Shown here: positions 10,365-18,589 of the stretch, piece after piece
Numbering within the stretch: the first letter of the stretch is position 1
Layout of the letters: each line of letters opens with the position of its first letter
Origin: Acidimicrobiaceae bacterium
Lineage (GTDB): Bacteria; Actinomycetota; Acidimicrobiia; Acidimicrobiales; Ilumatobacteraceae
Length of the DNA stretch: 23,777 bases
Assembly (NCBI GenBank): GCA_947487095.1
Contig: CANKVI010000005.1
Span: 1 to 23,777 of the forward strand
Reading direction: 5' to 3'
Notes under the pieces: generated by a model
The model's database searches: none
The model's input: only the letters and a program-made list of their open reading frames with translations
Told to the model about the DNA's origin: nothing
Program-made: the position numbers and the translations under genes

Positions 10365-10553
10365 GTGAGCAACGAACACGCTACAACGCAACGAACTTCA
10401 GACTCATTACTGAGTGATAAGTCACAGGCTCCGTTTTGTGAATCTCCTCGTGGAGTATTTAGCGAATGTCCACACTGCGGATCAAGCCTGTATGCAGAGC
10501 ATGCACACTTCCGCTGTGCGACATGTGGTTGGCGCGATTCGTGTTGTGATTAG
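10365..10553 (+). CDS. Small zinc-ribbon protein
   Basis: A 62-residue protein with a C-terminal zinc ribbon: Cys35-x2-Cys38 and Cys51-x2-Cys54 (ECPHCGSSLY and RCATCGWRDSCCD), followed by an extra Cys60-Cys61 pair at the end. The first 30 residues are polar, without a recognisable domain. It resembles small stand-alone ribbon proteins of unknown function; nucleic-acid or protein binding is possible but not shown. The GTG at 10365 is chosen because a TANNNT hexamer sits 7 nt upstream and the longer reading from 10323 would run through the start of the divergent MFS gene. Its stop overlaps the end of the convergent ald gene by 4 nt. The cysteine spacing argues strongly that it is real, despite its size. 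Confidence 0.68.
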   Translation: MSNEHATTQRTSDSLLSDKSQAPFCESPRGVFSECPHCGSSLYAEHAHFRCATCGWRDSCCD

Positions 10554-11692
10554 CTCAATGCACTTATTGGGTCAACAAACGCAAGATTGAGTTCGCGAGC
10601 CACTGCATCATTGGTGATGTGTCCACGTGCAGTGTTCAATCCGTGACGAAGTGATTCGCTGTGCGTAATTGCACCGAGAGCGCCAAGTCGCGCGACATCG
10701 AGTTGATACGGCAACGTGGCATTCGTTAGCGAGTACGTACTGGTGTATGGAACGGCGCCGGGCATGTTGCCAACTGCGTAGTGAACCACTCCATGTTGCA
10801 TGTAAATCGGGTCGGTGTGTGTTGTTTCGCGAGTAGTCGCAATGCAACCACCTTGGTCCACTGCAACATCAACAATGACCGAGCCTGGCTTCATCGAGCG
10901 AACCATGTCTTCACTCACCACTATCGGTGCGCGTGCACCAGCAACCAGCACTGCACCAACGACTAAGTCGGCATCGACAAGTGCACGTTCAATTGATCCG
11001 CGGTTTGATGCAAGTGTTGTTGTTCGACCAACACAGATTTGATCAAGGTGACGAAGTCGATCAAGGTTCTTATCCAAGATGGTGACGTTGGCAAGCATTC
11101 CAGCAGCGATCCATGCTGCGTTGTAGCCAACATTGCCTGCACCGATCACGACAACGTTTGCAGGACGGACGCCGGGCGCACCACCCATGAGTACACCTCG
11201 TCCACCTTGTGGACGTTCGAGGAATCGTGCACCAGCCTGAGTTGCAAGACGTCCGGCAATTTCACTCATCGGCGCAAGCAATGGCAAAGATCCGTCAGCA
11301 GCCTGCACGGTCTCGTAGGCAATTGCGGTGGTTCCCGAAGCAACGAGTGCTGCTGCAACTTTTGGATAAGCGGACAGGTGCAAGTAAGTGAACAGCGTGA
11401 GATCGCTGCGCAAAAATCCGAATTCTTCTTCTTTGGGCTCCTTGACCTTGACCACCATTTCTTGTGACCACGCGTCTGCAGCGGTTTTCACGATGGTTGC
11501 GCCAGCTGCCACAAATTCTGAGTCCGTAATTGAGGCCGCTTCGCCCGCGCCAGTCTCCACAAAGACGTCAATTCCTAATCGCTCAAACTCCCGAACGCCA
11601 TCTGGCGTGAGCGAAACCCGACCTTCCATGGTCTTGATTTCTTTAGGAACTCCAACTGTTTTTACCCCACGAGCAACGCTGCTTGTAGCCAT
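10550..11692 (-). CDS. ald: Alanine dehydrogenase
   Basis: Interconverts L-alanine with pyruvate and ammonium using NAD; cytoplasmic, usually hexameric. The 380 residues include an N-terminal extension of about 10 compared with the Mycobacterium tuberculosis enzyme. Residues matching its known active-site set are visible: Arg25 (EGRVSLTP), Lys84 (VKVKEP), His105 (LHLSA) and Asp279 (DVAVDQGGC). The NAD-binding glycine motif is VVIGAGNVGYNAA, and YETVQAADGSLPLLAPMSE is near-diagnostic for Ald. The ATG at 11692 is preceded by an imperfect TAGACA 6 nt upstream and no real Shine-Dalgarno. It is divergent from patD across 34 bp. It could work either in alanine catabolism or in ammonium fixation, and it also feeds the alanine pool used by ddl. 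Confidence 0.97.
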   Translation of the reverse strand: MATSSVARGVKTVGVPKEIKTMEGRVSLTPDGVREFERLGIDVFVETGAGEAASITDSEFVAAGATIVKTAADAWSQEMVVKVKEPKEEEFGFLRSDLTLFTYLHLSAYPKVAAALVASGTTAIAYETVQAADGSLPLLAPMSEIAGRLATQAGARFLERPQGGRGVLMGGAPGVRPANVVVIGAGNVGYNAAWIAAGMLANVTILDKNLDRLRHLDQICVGRTTTLASNRGSIERALVDADLVVGAVLVAGARAPIVVSEDMVRSMKPGSVIVDVAVDQGGCIATTRETTHTDPIYMQHGVVHYAVGNMPGAVPYTSTYSLTNATLPYQLDVARLGALGAITHSESLRHGLNTARGHITNDAVARELNLAFVDPISALS

Positions 11693-11714
11693 ACCCCATG
11701 TCTAGTCCACTGGA

Positions 11715-11720
11715 TAGTCT
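11715..11720 (+). promoter_or_regulatory. Candidate -10 element (leaderless start of patD)
   Basis: TAGTCT ends 6 nt before the ATG at 11727 in the 34-bp ald/patD spacer. The same hexamer recurs before potA and the DUF3499 gene. Confidence 0.5.
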
Positions 11721-11726
11721 TGTGTC

Positions 11727-13151
11727 ATGAAATCCTTCAATAACTTCATCAATGGCAAAGAAGTACCGGCCCGCGACGGTCGCACGACTCCAGTTATCGA
11801 CCCGGTAACCGGCGAGCAATATGCAACTGCGGCACTGTCTGGTCCAAATGATGTTGACGATGCAATGAAGGCTGCGGCGGTCGCTGCTGAGTCATGGAAA
11901 AACACAACACCGGCCGTTCGTCAAAAGGCAATCAATGACATTGCCGATGTGATGGAAAAGCACATGACCGAACTGATTGAAGCGGAAATTGAAAACACGG
12001 GTAAGCCACGTGCAATCACGTTCAGTGAAGAGGTTCCACCCATGATGGACCAGATTCGCTTCTTCGCTGGTGCTGCGCGAATGCTTGAAGGAAAGAGCGC
12101 TGGAGAATACGTACCAAACTTCACCTCATATATACGTCGTGAACCAATCGGTGTGTGTGCGCAAGTTGCACCATGGAACTACCCGCTCATGATGGGCGTT
12201 TGGAAGTTCATTCCAGCAATTGCTGCTGGTAACACCACAGTGTTGAAGCCAAGCGACACCACACCAGCATCAACGGCGCTCATTGCAAAGATCATCGGTG
12301 ACATTTTGCCTCCAGGGGTTCTCAACGTTGTGTGCGGAGACCGCGACACCGGTCGTGCAATGGTCGATCACGACGTTCCAGGAATGGTTTCGGTAACTGG
12401 TTCTGTTCGTGCAGGTATGGAAGTTGCTGCTGGCGCATCAAAGTCGCTGAAGCGTTTGCACCTTGAACTTGGTGGTAAAGCACCAGTCATCATTTTTGAC
12501 GACGCCGACTTGGAACTCGCTGCAGAAACAATTGCCATGACCGGTTACTTCAACGGCGGTCAGGACTGCACCGCGGCAACTCGTGTTATTGCTGGACCAA
12601 AGGTATACAACGACTTCGTAACGCTGCTTACCGAGCAGGCAAAGAAGACGAAAACAGGAAGACCAGATGAGGACGTGCTGTACGGACCATTGAACAACAA
12701 CGTCCACCTCAGCAAGGTTGCAGGTTTCCTTGATCGCGTGCCAAAGCACGGCAAGGTCAACACCGGTGGCTCACAAATCGGTAGCAAGGGTTACTTCTTC
12801 GAGCCAACCGTGGTCTCTGACCTCTTGCAAAGCGATGAAATGATTCAGAATGAAATCTTCGGGCCGGTAATTACAGTGCAGAAGTTCAGTGATGAAGCAG
12901 AGGCCTTGAAGTGGGCGAACGGCGTTGAGTTTGCGCTTGCATCTTCGGTCTGGACTCGTGACCTCGGCCGAGCCATGCGCATGACGAAGAATCTTGACTT
13001 CGGTTGCGTGTGGGTGAACACTCACATCCCAATGGTGGCCGAGATGCCACACGGTGGCTACAAGAAGTCGGGCTACGGCAAAGACCTCTCGATGTATGCA
13101 CTTGATGACTACACGCGCATTAAGCACGTGATGATCAATCTCAACAGTTAG
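11727..13151 (+). CDS. patD: Gamma-aminobutyraldehyde dehydrogenase (aldehyde dehydrogenase family)
   Basis: Oxidises 4-aminobutanal, formed from putrescine, to GABA with NAD. The 474 residues equal the length I recall for E. coli PatD, and the C-terminal region ([16 protein letters not shown] and [16 protein letters not shown]) closely resembles that enzyme. Catalytic residues: nucleophile Cys281 ([10 protein letters not shown]), general base Glu247 (LELGGKAP) and oxyanion Asn151 (PWNYP). It is followed at 11 nt by a polyamine ABC transporter operon, which supports the aminobutyraldehyde role; a broader omega-amino or betaine aldehyde dehydrogenase is the alternative. No putrescine aminotransferase or oxidase is in the window, so the step making the aldehyde must be encoded elsewhere. 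Its stop codon TAG is also the start of the -10-like hexamer of potA. Confidence 0.88.
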   Translation: MKSFNNFINGKEVPARDGRTTPVIDPVTGEQYATAALSGPNDVDDAMKAAAVAAESWKNTTPAVRQKAINDIADVMEKHMTELIEAEIENTGKPRAITFSEEVPPMMDQIRFFAGAARMLEGKSAGEYVPNFTSYIRREPIGVCAQVAPWNYPLMMGVWKFIPAIAAGNTTVLKPSDTTPASTALIAKIIGDILPPGVLNVVCGDRDTGRAMVDHDVPGMVSVTGSVRAGMEVAAGASKSLKRLHLELGGKAPVIIFDDADLELAAETIAMTGYFNGGQDCTAATRVIAGPKVYNDFVTLLTEQAKKTKTGRPDEDVLYGPLNNNVHLSKVAGFLDRVPKHGKVNTGGSQIGSKGYFFEPTVVSDLLQSDEMIQNEIFGPVITVQKFSDEAEALKWANGVEFALASSVWTRDLGRAMRMTKNLDFGCVWVNTHIPMVAEMPHGGYKKSGYGKDLSMYALDDYTRIKHVMINLNS

Positions 13152-13154
13152 TCT
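13149..13154 (+). promoter_or_regulatory. Candidate -10 element of potA, overlapping the patD stop codon
   Basis: TAGTCT begins with the TAG stop of patD and ends 8 nt before the ATG at 13163, a slightly long spacing. No Shine-Dalgarno site is visible for potA. Confidence 0.35.
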
Positions 13155-13162
13155 TTGCACTA

Positions 13163-14311
13163 ATGGGGGAATTAGCAAGCGACGTCATTGTTCTTGACCA
13201 TGTTTCGAAGCGCTATGGCGACTTCGTTGCGGTGCATGACGCCAATTTCTCCATCGCTACTGGCGAGTTCTTCGCCATGCTGGGGCCATCTGGTTGCGGC
13301 AAGACCACAACCCTGAAAATGATCGCAGGCTTCGAGCAACCAACTGCTGGTCGAGTCATGTTGGACGGTGTGGACGTCTCGGACGTTCCTCCGTACAAGC
13401 GCAACGTCAACACGGTGTTTCAGCAGTACGCATTGTTCCCACATATGACGGTGTTCGACAATGTCGCTTTCGGTCCGCGTTCAAAGAAGGTGGATGAATC
13501 AAAAATCAAAGTAAGCGTCATGGAGATGCTCGAGATTGTTCGGTTGAGCGACTTTGCTCAGCGCAAACCGTCACAACTTTCCGGCGGTCAGCAACAGCGT
13601 GTGGCGTTGGCACGAGCCTTGGTGAACTATCCAAGTGCGTTGTTGCTGGACGAGCCATTGGCTGCTCTTGACTTGAAGTTGCGGGAAGCTATGCAAATTG
13701 AGTTGAAGCGCATTCAACGAGAAGTTGGAATCAGTTTCATTTTCGTCACTCACGACCAAGGTGAAGCGCTCACCATGAGTGATCGCATAGCGGTCATGAG
13801 CCAAGGTCATGTTGAGCAGATAGGAACTCCACAAGAGATCTATCGCTCGCCGGCATCGCTGTTTGTTGCCGGGTTCATTGGCTCGGCAAACCTGCTGCCC
13901 GGAACAGTGCAGGGTCACGATGGTGCAGATGCTGTTGTTGCATTGAAAGCTGGGTCGACCATTCGAGTCGCGGGACAAGCGTCCGCACATGCAGTTGGCG
14001 CTCATGTTTCGGTGATGCTTCGCCCAGAGCGACTTCGCCCGTCTGAGCAAGCCGATGCGAACGGCCAAAGCCTGTATGGCACTTTGACCGACCTTGTGTT
14101 CCAGGGTGCTACGGCGCGGATGATCGTTCGTCTGGCTGACGGCACAGAATTGACCTGCTTGGCCGACTCATCGGCACGCATGCCGCAAATATCGGTTGGT
14201 GCGACTATCAATGTGTCATGGGATGCTGATTGTGGGTACATATTGGCGGGCTGGCCAGAAAAAGCCGGTTCGAATACCACTGATATCGATCACATTGAGT
14301 CAACGCTCTAA
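13163..14311 (+). CDS. potA: Spermidine/putrescine ABC transporter, ATP-binding protein
   Basis: The ATPase that powers polyamine import with PotB, PotC and PotD; cytoplasmic face of the membrane. The 382 residues are the standard PotA/CUT1 length. Motifs: Walker [10 protein letters not shown] (41-49, Lys47), Q-loop [12 protein letters not shown], signature LSGGQQQR (from 139), Walker B LLLDEP with Asp163 and Glu164, and the switch His197 ([10 protein letters not shown]). A C-terminal TOBE domain (from about 240, [10 protein letters not shown] to ILAGW) is present. By sequence alone, iron or sugar ATPases are close relatives; the neighbours patD, potD, potB and potC decide for polyamines. It lies 11 nt after patD and 29 nt before potD. 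Confidence 0.9.
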   Translation: MGELASDVIVLDHVSKRYGDFVAVHDANFSIATGEFFAMLGPSGCGKTTTLKMIAGFEQPTAGRVMLDGVDVSDVPPYKRNVNTVFQQYALFPHMTVFDNVAFGPRSKKVDESKIKVSVMEMLEIVRLSDFAQRKPSQLSGGQQQRVALARALVNYPSALLLDEPLAALDLKLREAMQIELKRIQREVGISFIFVTHDQGEALTMSDRIAVMSQGHVEQIGTPQEIYRSPASLFVAGFIGSANLLPGTVQGHDGADAVVALKAGSTIRVAGQASAHAVGAHVSVMLRPERLRPSEQADANGQSLYGTLTDLVFQGATARMIVRLADGTELTCLADSSARMPQISVGATINVSWDADCGYILAGWPEKAGSNTTDIDHIESTL

Positions 14312-14314
14312 TAT
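14309..14314 (+). promoter_or_regulatory. Candidate -10 element of potD, overlapping the potA stop codon
   Basis: TAATAT starts with the TAA stop of potA. A start about 7 nt downstream would leave a leader of about 20-26 nt holding the AGGGGA ribosome site, so potD could be transcribed separately at a higher level than potA. No clear -35 is seen. Confidence 0.35.
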
Positions 14315-14334
14315 TTAAGAACACGTCAACAAAA

Positions 14335-14340
14335 AGGGGA
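14335..14340 (+). promoter_or_regulatory. Shine-Dalgarno site of potD
   Basis: AGGGGA directly abuts the ATG at 14341 (zero spacing) but is 6 nt from the ATG at 14347. This favours 14347 as the true start. Confidence 0.6.
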
Positions 14341-14346
14341 ATGAAC

Positions 14347-15504
14347 ATGTCGACACCAACACCAAAGAACCAAATGACCCGTCGCCAGTTTCTGGCTCGT
14401 ACAGGAGCACTAGGTGCCCTTGGTCTTTCCCTTCCAGCATTTCTTGCTGCCTGTGGCGGAAGTGACTCATCAAGTTCAGGTGATTCCGAATCGTTGTTTT
14501 TTGATAACTGGCCGCTGTACGTAGACCCAACAGCCGATGGCCTCACGGGAACGGTTGATCGTTTCATGGCTGCAACTGGTGTATCAATGACCTACGGCGA
14601 GGGATACAACGACAACAACGAGTACTTCGCAAAGATTCAGCCGTTGCTCGGCAATGGCAAGCCAATTGAAGCCGACATCATTGCGCCAACATTTTGGATG
14701 GCTGGTCGCTTGATCAATCTTGGTTGGGCAGAGAAGTTGCCAAAAGATCAAATTCCAAACTTTGCAAATCTTGAAGATGGATTTGTGAACCCACCGTGGG
14801 ACCCAACGGGCGAGTACTCGATGCCTTGGCAAGGCGGAGTTGCGGGAATCGCGTACAACATTGATGTCACCGGTCGCGAGATCAAGAGTGTTGCAGATCT
14901 GTTTGACCCTGAATTCAAGGGCAAGATCGGAATGCTCACCGAAATGCGCGACACCATCGGACTTATTTGCATGAGTCTTGGAATTGACATTTCAACCATC
15001 ACATCGTTCGATGATGCAGCTCCAGCATTCGAAAAACTTGCACAAGCAAAGAACGATGGCCAGATCCGTGCATTCACCGGCAACGACTACACCGATGACT
15101 TGGTGAGTGGAAACTTCGCAGCCTGCGTTGGTTGGTCTGGCGACGTGTTGCAACTTGGTAAAGACAGTCCAAATGTTCGCTTCGTCATTCCAGAAGAAGG
15201 CGGAACCCGTTGGTGCGACACCATGATCTTGCCAAAGGGCGTGAAGAATGGATCTGCAGCAGCGAAGTGGATGGATTTCTGTTACGACCCAGTTCAGGCA
15301 GCACAAATCACGCAGTACGTGCAGTATCTATCGCCAGTCAAGGGTGTTCGTGACGAACTTGCCAAGCTCGACCCAGAACTTGCTGAGAACCCGTTGTTGT
15401 TCCCAGACGATGCAGCAAATGCTCGACTCCGTGCATTCGCAACATTGTCGGAAGATGTTGAAGCGAAATTCGATGAGGAATTCTCGGCAATTACCGGCGC
15501 GTAA
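14347..15504 (+). CDS. potD: Polyamine-binding lipoprotein of ABC transporter
   Basis: An extracytoplasmic solute-binding protein that captures spermidine or putrescine. The N-terminus carries a twin-arginine motif, TRRQFLART, then a hydrophobic stretch and the lipobox FLAAC, so it is probably exported folded by Tat and lipid-anchored; a Ser/Gly linker follows. The mature part has the PotD-like opening SLFFDNWPLYVDPT and a conserved EYSMPWQGGVAGIAYN segment. Length 385 residues from ATG 14347 (387 from ATG 14341); the AGGGGA spacing favours 14347. Substrate preference between putrescine and spermidine cannot be read by eye. It is the only gene of the cluster with a strong ribosome site, which fits the excess of binding protein usual in such systems. 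Confidence 0.9.
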   Translation: MSTPTPKNQMTRRQFLARTGALGALGLSLPAFLAACGGSDSSSSGDSESLFFDNWPLYVDPTADGLTGTVDRFMAATGVSMTYGEGYNDNNEYFAKIQPLLGNGKPIEADIIAPTFWMAGRLINLGWAEKLPKDQIPNFANLEDGFVNPPWDPTGEYSMPWQGGVAGIAYNIDVTGREIKSVADLFDPEFKGKIGMLTEMRDTIGLICMSLGIDISTITSFDDAAPAFEKLAQAKNDGQIRAFTGNDYTDDLVSGNFAACVGWSGDVLQLGKDSPNVRFVIPEEGGTRWCDTMILPKGVKNGSAAAKWMDFCYDPVQAAQITQYVQYLSPVKGVRDELAKLDPELAENPLLFPDDAANARLRAFATLSEDVEAKFDEEFSAITGA

Positions 15505-15530
15505 GCACCGTTCGAAACGCTGAACATCAC

Positions 15531-16601
15531 ATGACCGAAACGGTCGTCCGACAAAACAGAATCGCGCGTAATGCCGATCGAGTTGGGATGGCCGCGATGA
15601 TCGTTGCGTCCATATGCCTTGTGGCGCTCGGTTCGCGCTGGGTAAGCGGGCCAATGGTGGCGGTGGTCGTCCTTGTTTTGCTGCTCGTGCTCGGTGGCGT
15701 TCTAGGCCTTGCTGTTACCGGAGGACCAGAGGCGCGGCGGTTACTTGCTCCTTATGGTCTGCTGAAGCCGGGCATGCTGTGGTTGGCGCTGTTCTTCCTG
15801 GCACCCGTGTGGTCGTTGCTGCGAATTTCTCTCTCTACAAAAGAGAGCCGCTTCTCGGTTCAATACGACTTCAATTGGGCGTTTCAGAATTACGCAACAG
15901 CGTTCCAGGACTTTGGAAAACAGTTCGAACACGCATTTGTGTACGCAGCAATAGCGACTGTGCTGACCATTCTGATTGGCTATCCACTTGCATACGTGAT
16001 TGCGTTTCGGGGTGGAAAGTACAAGAACATTTTGCTTGGACTTGTGGTCATTCCGTTTTTCACCAGTTATCTGATTCGCACCATTGCGTGGTCAACGATC
16101 TTGGCGGACAGAGGCTTCGTGGTTCGCGCCATGAACGCTGTTGGACTGGGAAGTGTTTTTGAATGGTTGAACATTATGGACAACGGCAAACTCTTGAATA
16201 CTCCAGCTGCAGTTGTTGGGGGACTGACCTATAACTTCCTGCCGTTCATGTTGCTTCCCATTTATGTGAGCCTGGAAAAGATTGACGTCAACTTGGTAAA
16301 TGCTGCAGGAGACTTGTATTCCAGTGCTACGCGAGCATTTCGCAAAGTGGTATTTCCACTTTCGATTCCAGGAGTTTTTGCCGGAACACTGTTGACGTTT
16401 ATCCCTGCCGCTGGCGACTTCGTGAACGCACAGTTTTTGGGTAACCCGAACACCACCATGATCGGTAACTCCATTCAGGACCAGTTTTTGAAACAGAACA
16501 ATTATCCGGTTGCGTCAGCCATGGCGGCAGTTCTCATGGTCAGCATTGCAACTCTGGTGTTGTTGTACACGCGCATCTTCGGAACTGAGGATTTGGCATG
16601 A
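15531..16601 (+). CDS. potB: Polyamine ABC transporter permease with N-terminal extension
   Basis: One of two membrane permeases of the polyamine importer. The 356 residues are clearly longer than the roughly 275-300 usual for PotB. The extra N-terminal part contains two hydrophobic segments (about 18-35 and 41-62) before the normal first helix (about 81-99, GMLWLALFFLAPVWSLLRIS), giving about eight membrane segments instead of six. The coupling EAA-type loop that contacts the ATPase is NAAGDLYSSATRAFRKVVFP, from residue 257. No Shine-Dalgarno or TANNNT signal is seen before ATG 15531, 26 nt after potD; a later start at ATG 15588 would remove part of the extension but leave both extra helices. 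It overlaps potC by 4 nt. Confidence 0.88.
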   Translation: MTETVVRQNRIARNADRVGMAAMIVASICLVALGSRWVSGPMVAVVVLVLLLVLGGVLGLAVTGGPEARRLLAPYGLLKPGMLWLALFFLAPVWSLLRISLSTKESRFSVQYDFNWAFQNYATAFQDFGKQFEHAFVYAAIATVLTILIGYPLAYVIAFRGGKYKNILLGLVVIPFFTSYLIRTIAWSTILADRGFVVRAMNAVGLGSVFEWLNIMDNGKLLNTPAAVVGGLTYNFLPFMLLPIYVSLEKIDVNLVNAAGDLYSSATRAFRKVVFPLSIPGVFAGTLLTFIPAAGDFVNAQFLGNPNTTMIGNSIQDQFLKQNNYPVASAMAAVLMVSIATLVLLYTRIFGTEDLA

Positions 16602-17440
16602 TGCGCAAACGCACCAAGTACGGTCGCTACGCATTAAATGTGTTTGCTGGCCTTGGTCTGGTGTATTTATTTGCTCCTATCTTTTTCATTGTTGCCTTTA
16701 GCTTCAACAAGCCAAAAGGAAATTTCAATATTGCGTGGCAGTCGTTCACGTTTGACAATTGGCTTCATCCGTTTGCTGAGGAATCCCTGACGCGTGCTTT
16801 GTGGAAGAGCATCGAAATCGCAGCAGTTTCTACGCTCATCTCCACCATTTTGGGTTCGCTCATCGCTGTTGCGCTTTCGCGGTATAAGTTTCGTGGCAGT
16901 GGAGGCATCAACTTGTTCTTGGTGCTCCCGCTTACGACACCAGAAATTGTGCTTGGTTCGTCGCTTGCGACGTTGTTCCTTGGCCAAAACTTCATTGACT
17001 TTGGTATGACGACCATCATCATTGCTCACGTCATGTTTCAGGTGAGTTTTGTGGCGCTCACGGTGCGCGCTCGAATTCGTGGCTTCGACTGGACGCTTGA
17101 ACAAGCCGCACAAGACCTTGGGGCTTCGCCACTGCGCACGTTCATGAAGGTGACGTTTCCACTGATTTTGCCTGGAATTTTGGCCGCAGGGCTGTTGGCC
17201 TTTGCTCTCTCAATTGACGACTTCATCATTACGTTCTTCAACTCTGGCCCAGTGCAGACCTTCCCGCTCCAGATTTATGGTGCATCGCGTGTTCGCATTC
17301 CACCGCAGATCAATGTGCTCGCCTCGATGATTCTGTTCCTGAGCGTTGCCATATTGATGACAGGAACTATTGCGGGAATGCGCAAGTCTGCTGAAAAGCA
17401 GGCCAACGCGAAGAAGTTCAAACTGTTGCATCGCAAATAA
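16598..17440 (+). CDS. potC: Polyamine ABC transporter permease
   Basis: The second permease of the importer, 280 residues with about six membrane segments, the normal PotC size. The EAA loop is EQAAQDLGASPLRTFMKVTF, from residue 168, followed by PLILPG; the segment ALSIDDFIITFF is typical of PotC. The ATGA overlap with potB (4 nt) shows translational coupling, and its stop overlaps the next ATG by 1 nt (TAATG), so the J-domain gene behind it is likely co-translated. It forms the heterodimeric pore with PotB and is energised by PotA. Confidence 0.92.
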   Translation: MMRKRTKYGRYALNVFAGLGLVYLFAPIFFIVAFSFNKPKGNFNIAWQSFTFDNWLHPFAEESLTRALWKSIEIAAVSTLISTILGSLIAVALSRYKFRGSGGINLFLVLPLTTPEIVLGSSLATLFLGQNFIDFGMTTIIIAHVMFQVSFVALTVRARIRGFDWTLEQAAQDLGASPLRTFMKVTFPLILPGILAAGLLAFALSIDDFIITFFNSGPVQTFPLQIYGASRVRIPPQINVLASMILFLSVAILMTGTIAGMRKSAEKQANAKKFKLLHRK

Positions 17441-18006
17441 TGTCGCGGTCCCATTACGAAGTTCTGGGCGTGTTGCCTTCTGCGTCTCAAGATGAAATTC
17501 GTGTGGCGTATCGAATGAGAGTGCGAGAGGTTCACCCTGATACTGCCGCTGGCAAACGAAGCGATGCTTCAATGCAGATGACACACATTGCAGAGGCATG
17601 GCGCGTGTTGTCAGATACTGCTCTCCGTAGGGCGTATGACGCTGCGCAAAGTCGCGGATACTCGCAGCCGGTCACGGAGCCCAAAGAGCAATTCTTCAAT
17701 GTTCCAGTACAAAGAGCATCGTTTCCATGGCGCATGGTTGGCTTCACCGCAGGAGGCTTAATCGCACTTGTGTTGGTGCTGAATGCCCTTTCAGACCCTG
17801 CAGTTCCGCTTGGTCCTGATGGGCTGTTGCAGGCGGGCTCGTGTGTTGTGGTCAATGCGAATCAGCTTGCAGTCGAAGTGGACTGCACAGAAGAACACAC
17901 CGGTGTGGTGAGAGCATTGGTGGGGTTCGACATGACGTGTCCCACAGACACGCAGCCCATTCGCGATCGTCAAGGAATGGGAATTGCCTGCGTTGTTCCG
18001 AGTTAG
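17440..18006 (+). CDS. Membrane-anchored J-domain protein with extracytoplasmic four-Cys domain
   Basis: A 188-residue protein of unusual make-up. Residues 5-70 form a DnaJ J-domain with the Hsp70-stimulating HPD triad at 32-34 and the C-terminal helix LRRAYDAAQ. There is no Gly/Phe region, zinc domain or substrate-binding C-terminus, so it is not a canonical DnaJ. A single hydrophobic segment follows at about 99-117. The last 70 residues have Cys135, Cys149, Cys167 and Cys184 and the pattern GSCVVVN, VDCTEEHTGVV, CP and IACVV. They resemble the septum-formation-like secreted domains of actinobacteria, and two disulfides are possible. With the J-domain in the cytoplasm, the four-Cys part would face outside. 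It is coupled to potC by TAATG. A recruiter of DnaK to the membrane is a fair guess; the real role is unknown. Confidence 0.8.
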   Translation: MSRSHYEVLGVLPSASQDEIRVAYRMRVREVHPDTAAGKRSDASMQMTHIAEAWRVLSDTALRRAYDAAQSRGYSQPVTEPKEQFFNVPVQRASFPWRMVGFTAGGLIALVLVLNALSDPAVPLGPDGLLQAGSCVVVNANQLAVEVDCTEEHTGVVRALVGFDMTCPTDTQPIRDRQGMGIACVVPS

Positions 18007-18019
18007 CACGGCAGAGAAC

Positions 18020-18025
18020 TAGTCT
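18020..18025 (+). promoter_or_regulatory. Candidate -10 element (leaderless start of DUF3499 gene)
   Basis: TAGTCT ends 6 nt before the GTG at 18032. It is the third exact copy of this hexamer just ahead of a start codon in the window, and no Shine-Dalgarno is visible. Confidence 0.5.
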
Positions 18026-18031
18026 TTAACC

Positions 18032-18589
18032 GTGGCCAAGCAGTGTGAACGTCCTGGTTGTAAAGAGCCGGCAATAGCCGCTTACTTCCTTGACTCTGCT
18101 GAGTTACTGATGACGTTGGAAAACTACGTTCCTGTCGACGGCATGCAGGTGAATGGTCTGTGTCGCAGGCATGCTGACGCATTGGTCGTACCACGCGGTT
18201 GGCGAATTGAAGACAAACGCGAGAATGTTCCGCGTCTGTTTCCTGTAACGGCTCCGTCTGAAAAGCCAAAAGCGAAAGACGCAGCGGCAAAGAAAACTGA
18301 ACCGAAGAAGAATCGTGCCAAATTGCCTCGCCCGAGCATTTTTGATGAATTGAAGAACGATAAGAAAGTGGAAGAGGTTGTTGCGCCTGTTGTCGAAGTC
18401 GTCAGTGAAGATGATGTGGAGTTGGAAGAAACTAAAGCCATTCCATGGAGTCCACAGTTTGATAACACCGATGATTTGGGTGGTGTGCTTCGCCCGAAAG
18501 GTCGTCTGCTCAGTCGAGCCTTCAACTTTGACGACACGAATGCAGATGGGCTCGAGCGCGAACCGTTTAACGAAAACGACATTCCGTAA
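18032..18589 (+). CDS. DUF3499-type putative zinc-binding protein
   Basis: A 185-residue protein of unknown function. The first 60 residues (QCERPGCKEPAIAAYFLDSA to RHADALVVPRGW) fit the actinobacterial DUF3499 family as I remember it: Cys5-x4-Cys10, then Cys44-x2-His47, a likely single zinc site, and the RGW ending. The rest is a charged, Lys- and Glu-rich linker of low complexity (about 75-145) and a short conserved-looking end with RPKGRLLSRAFNFDD. No signal peptide or membrane segment, so cytoplasmic. It starts with GTG 18032 behind a TAGTCT hexamer, and its stop overlaps the next ATG (TAATG), coupling it to the SRPBCC gene. The family assignment is from memory and would need a profile search. 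Confidence 0.72.
   Translation: MAKQCERPGCKEPAIAAYFLDSAELLMTLENYVPVDGMQVNGLCRRHADALVVPRGWRIEDKRENVPRLFPVTAPSEKPKAKDAAAKKTEPKKNRAKLPRPSIFDELKNDKKVEEVVAPVVEVVSEDDVELEETKAIPWSPQFDNTDDLGGVLRPKGRLLSRAFNFDDTNADGLEREPFNENDIP

Noticed and set aside
13571..14068. 165-residue minus-strand open frame opposite potA
   Set aside because: It is antisense to the Walker B and signature region of potA, so the frame stays open because of potA codon constraints.
15614..16162. 182-residue plus-strand open frame inside potB
   Set aside because: The potB frame has clear permease helices and an EAA loop; this frame is Arg/Cys/Trp-rich and without pattern.
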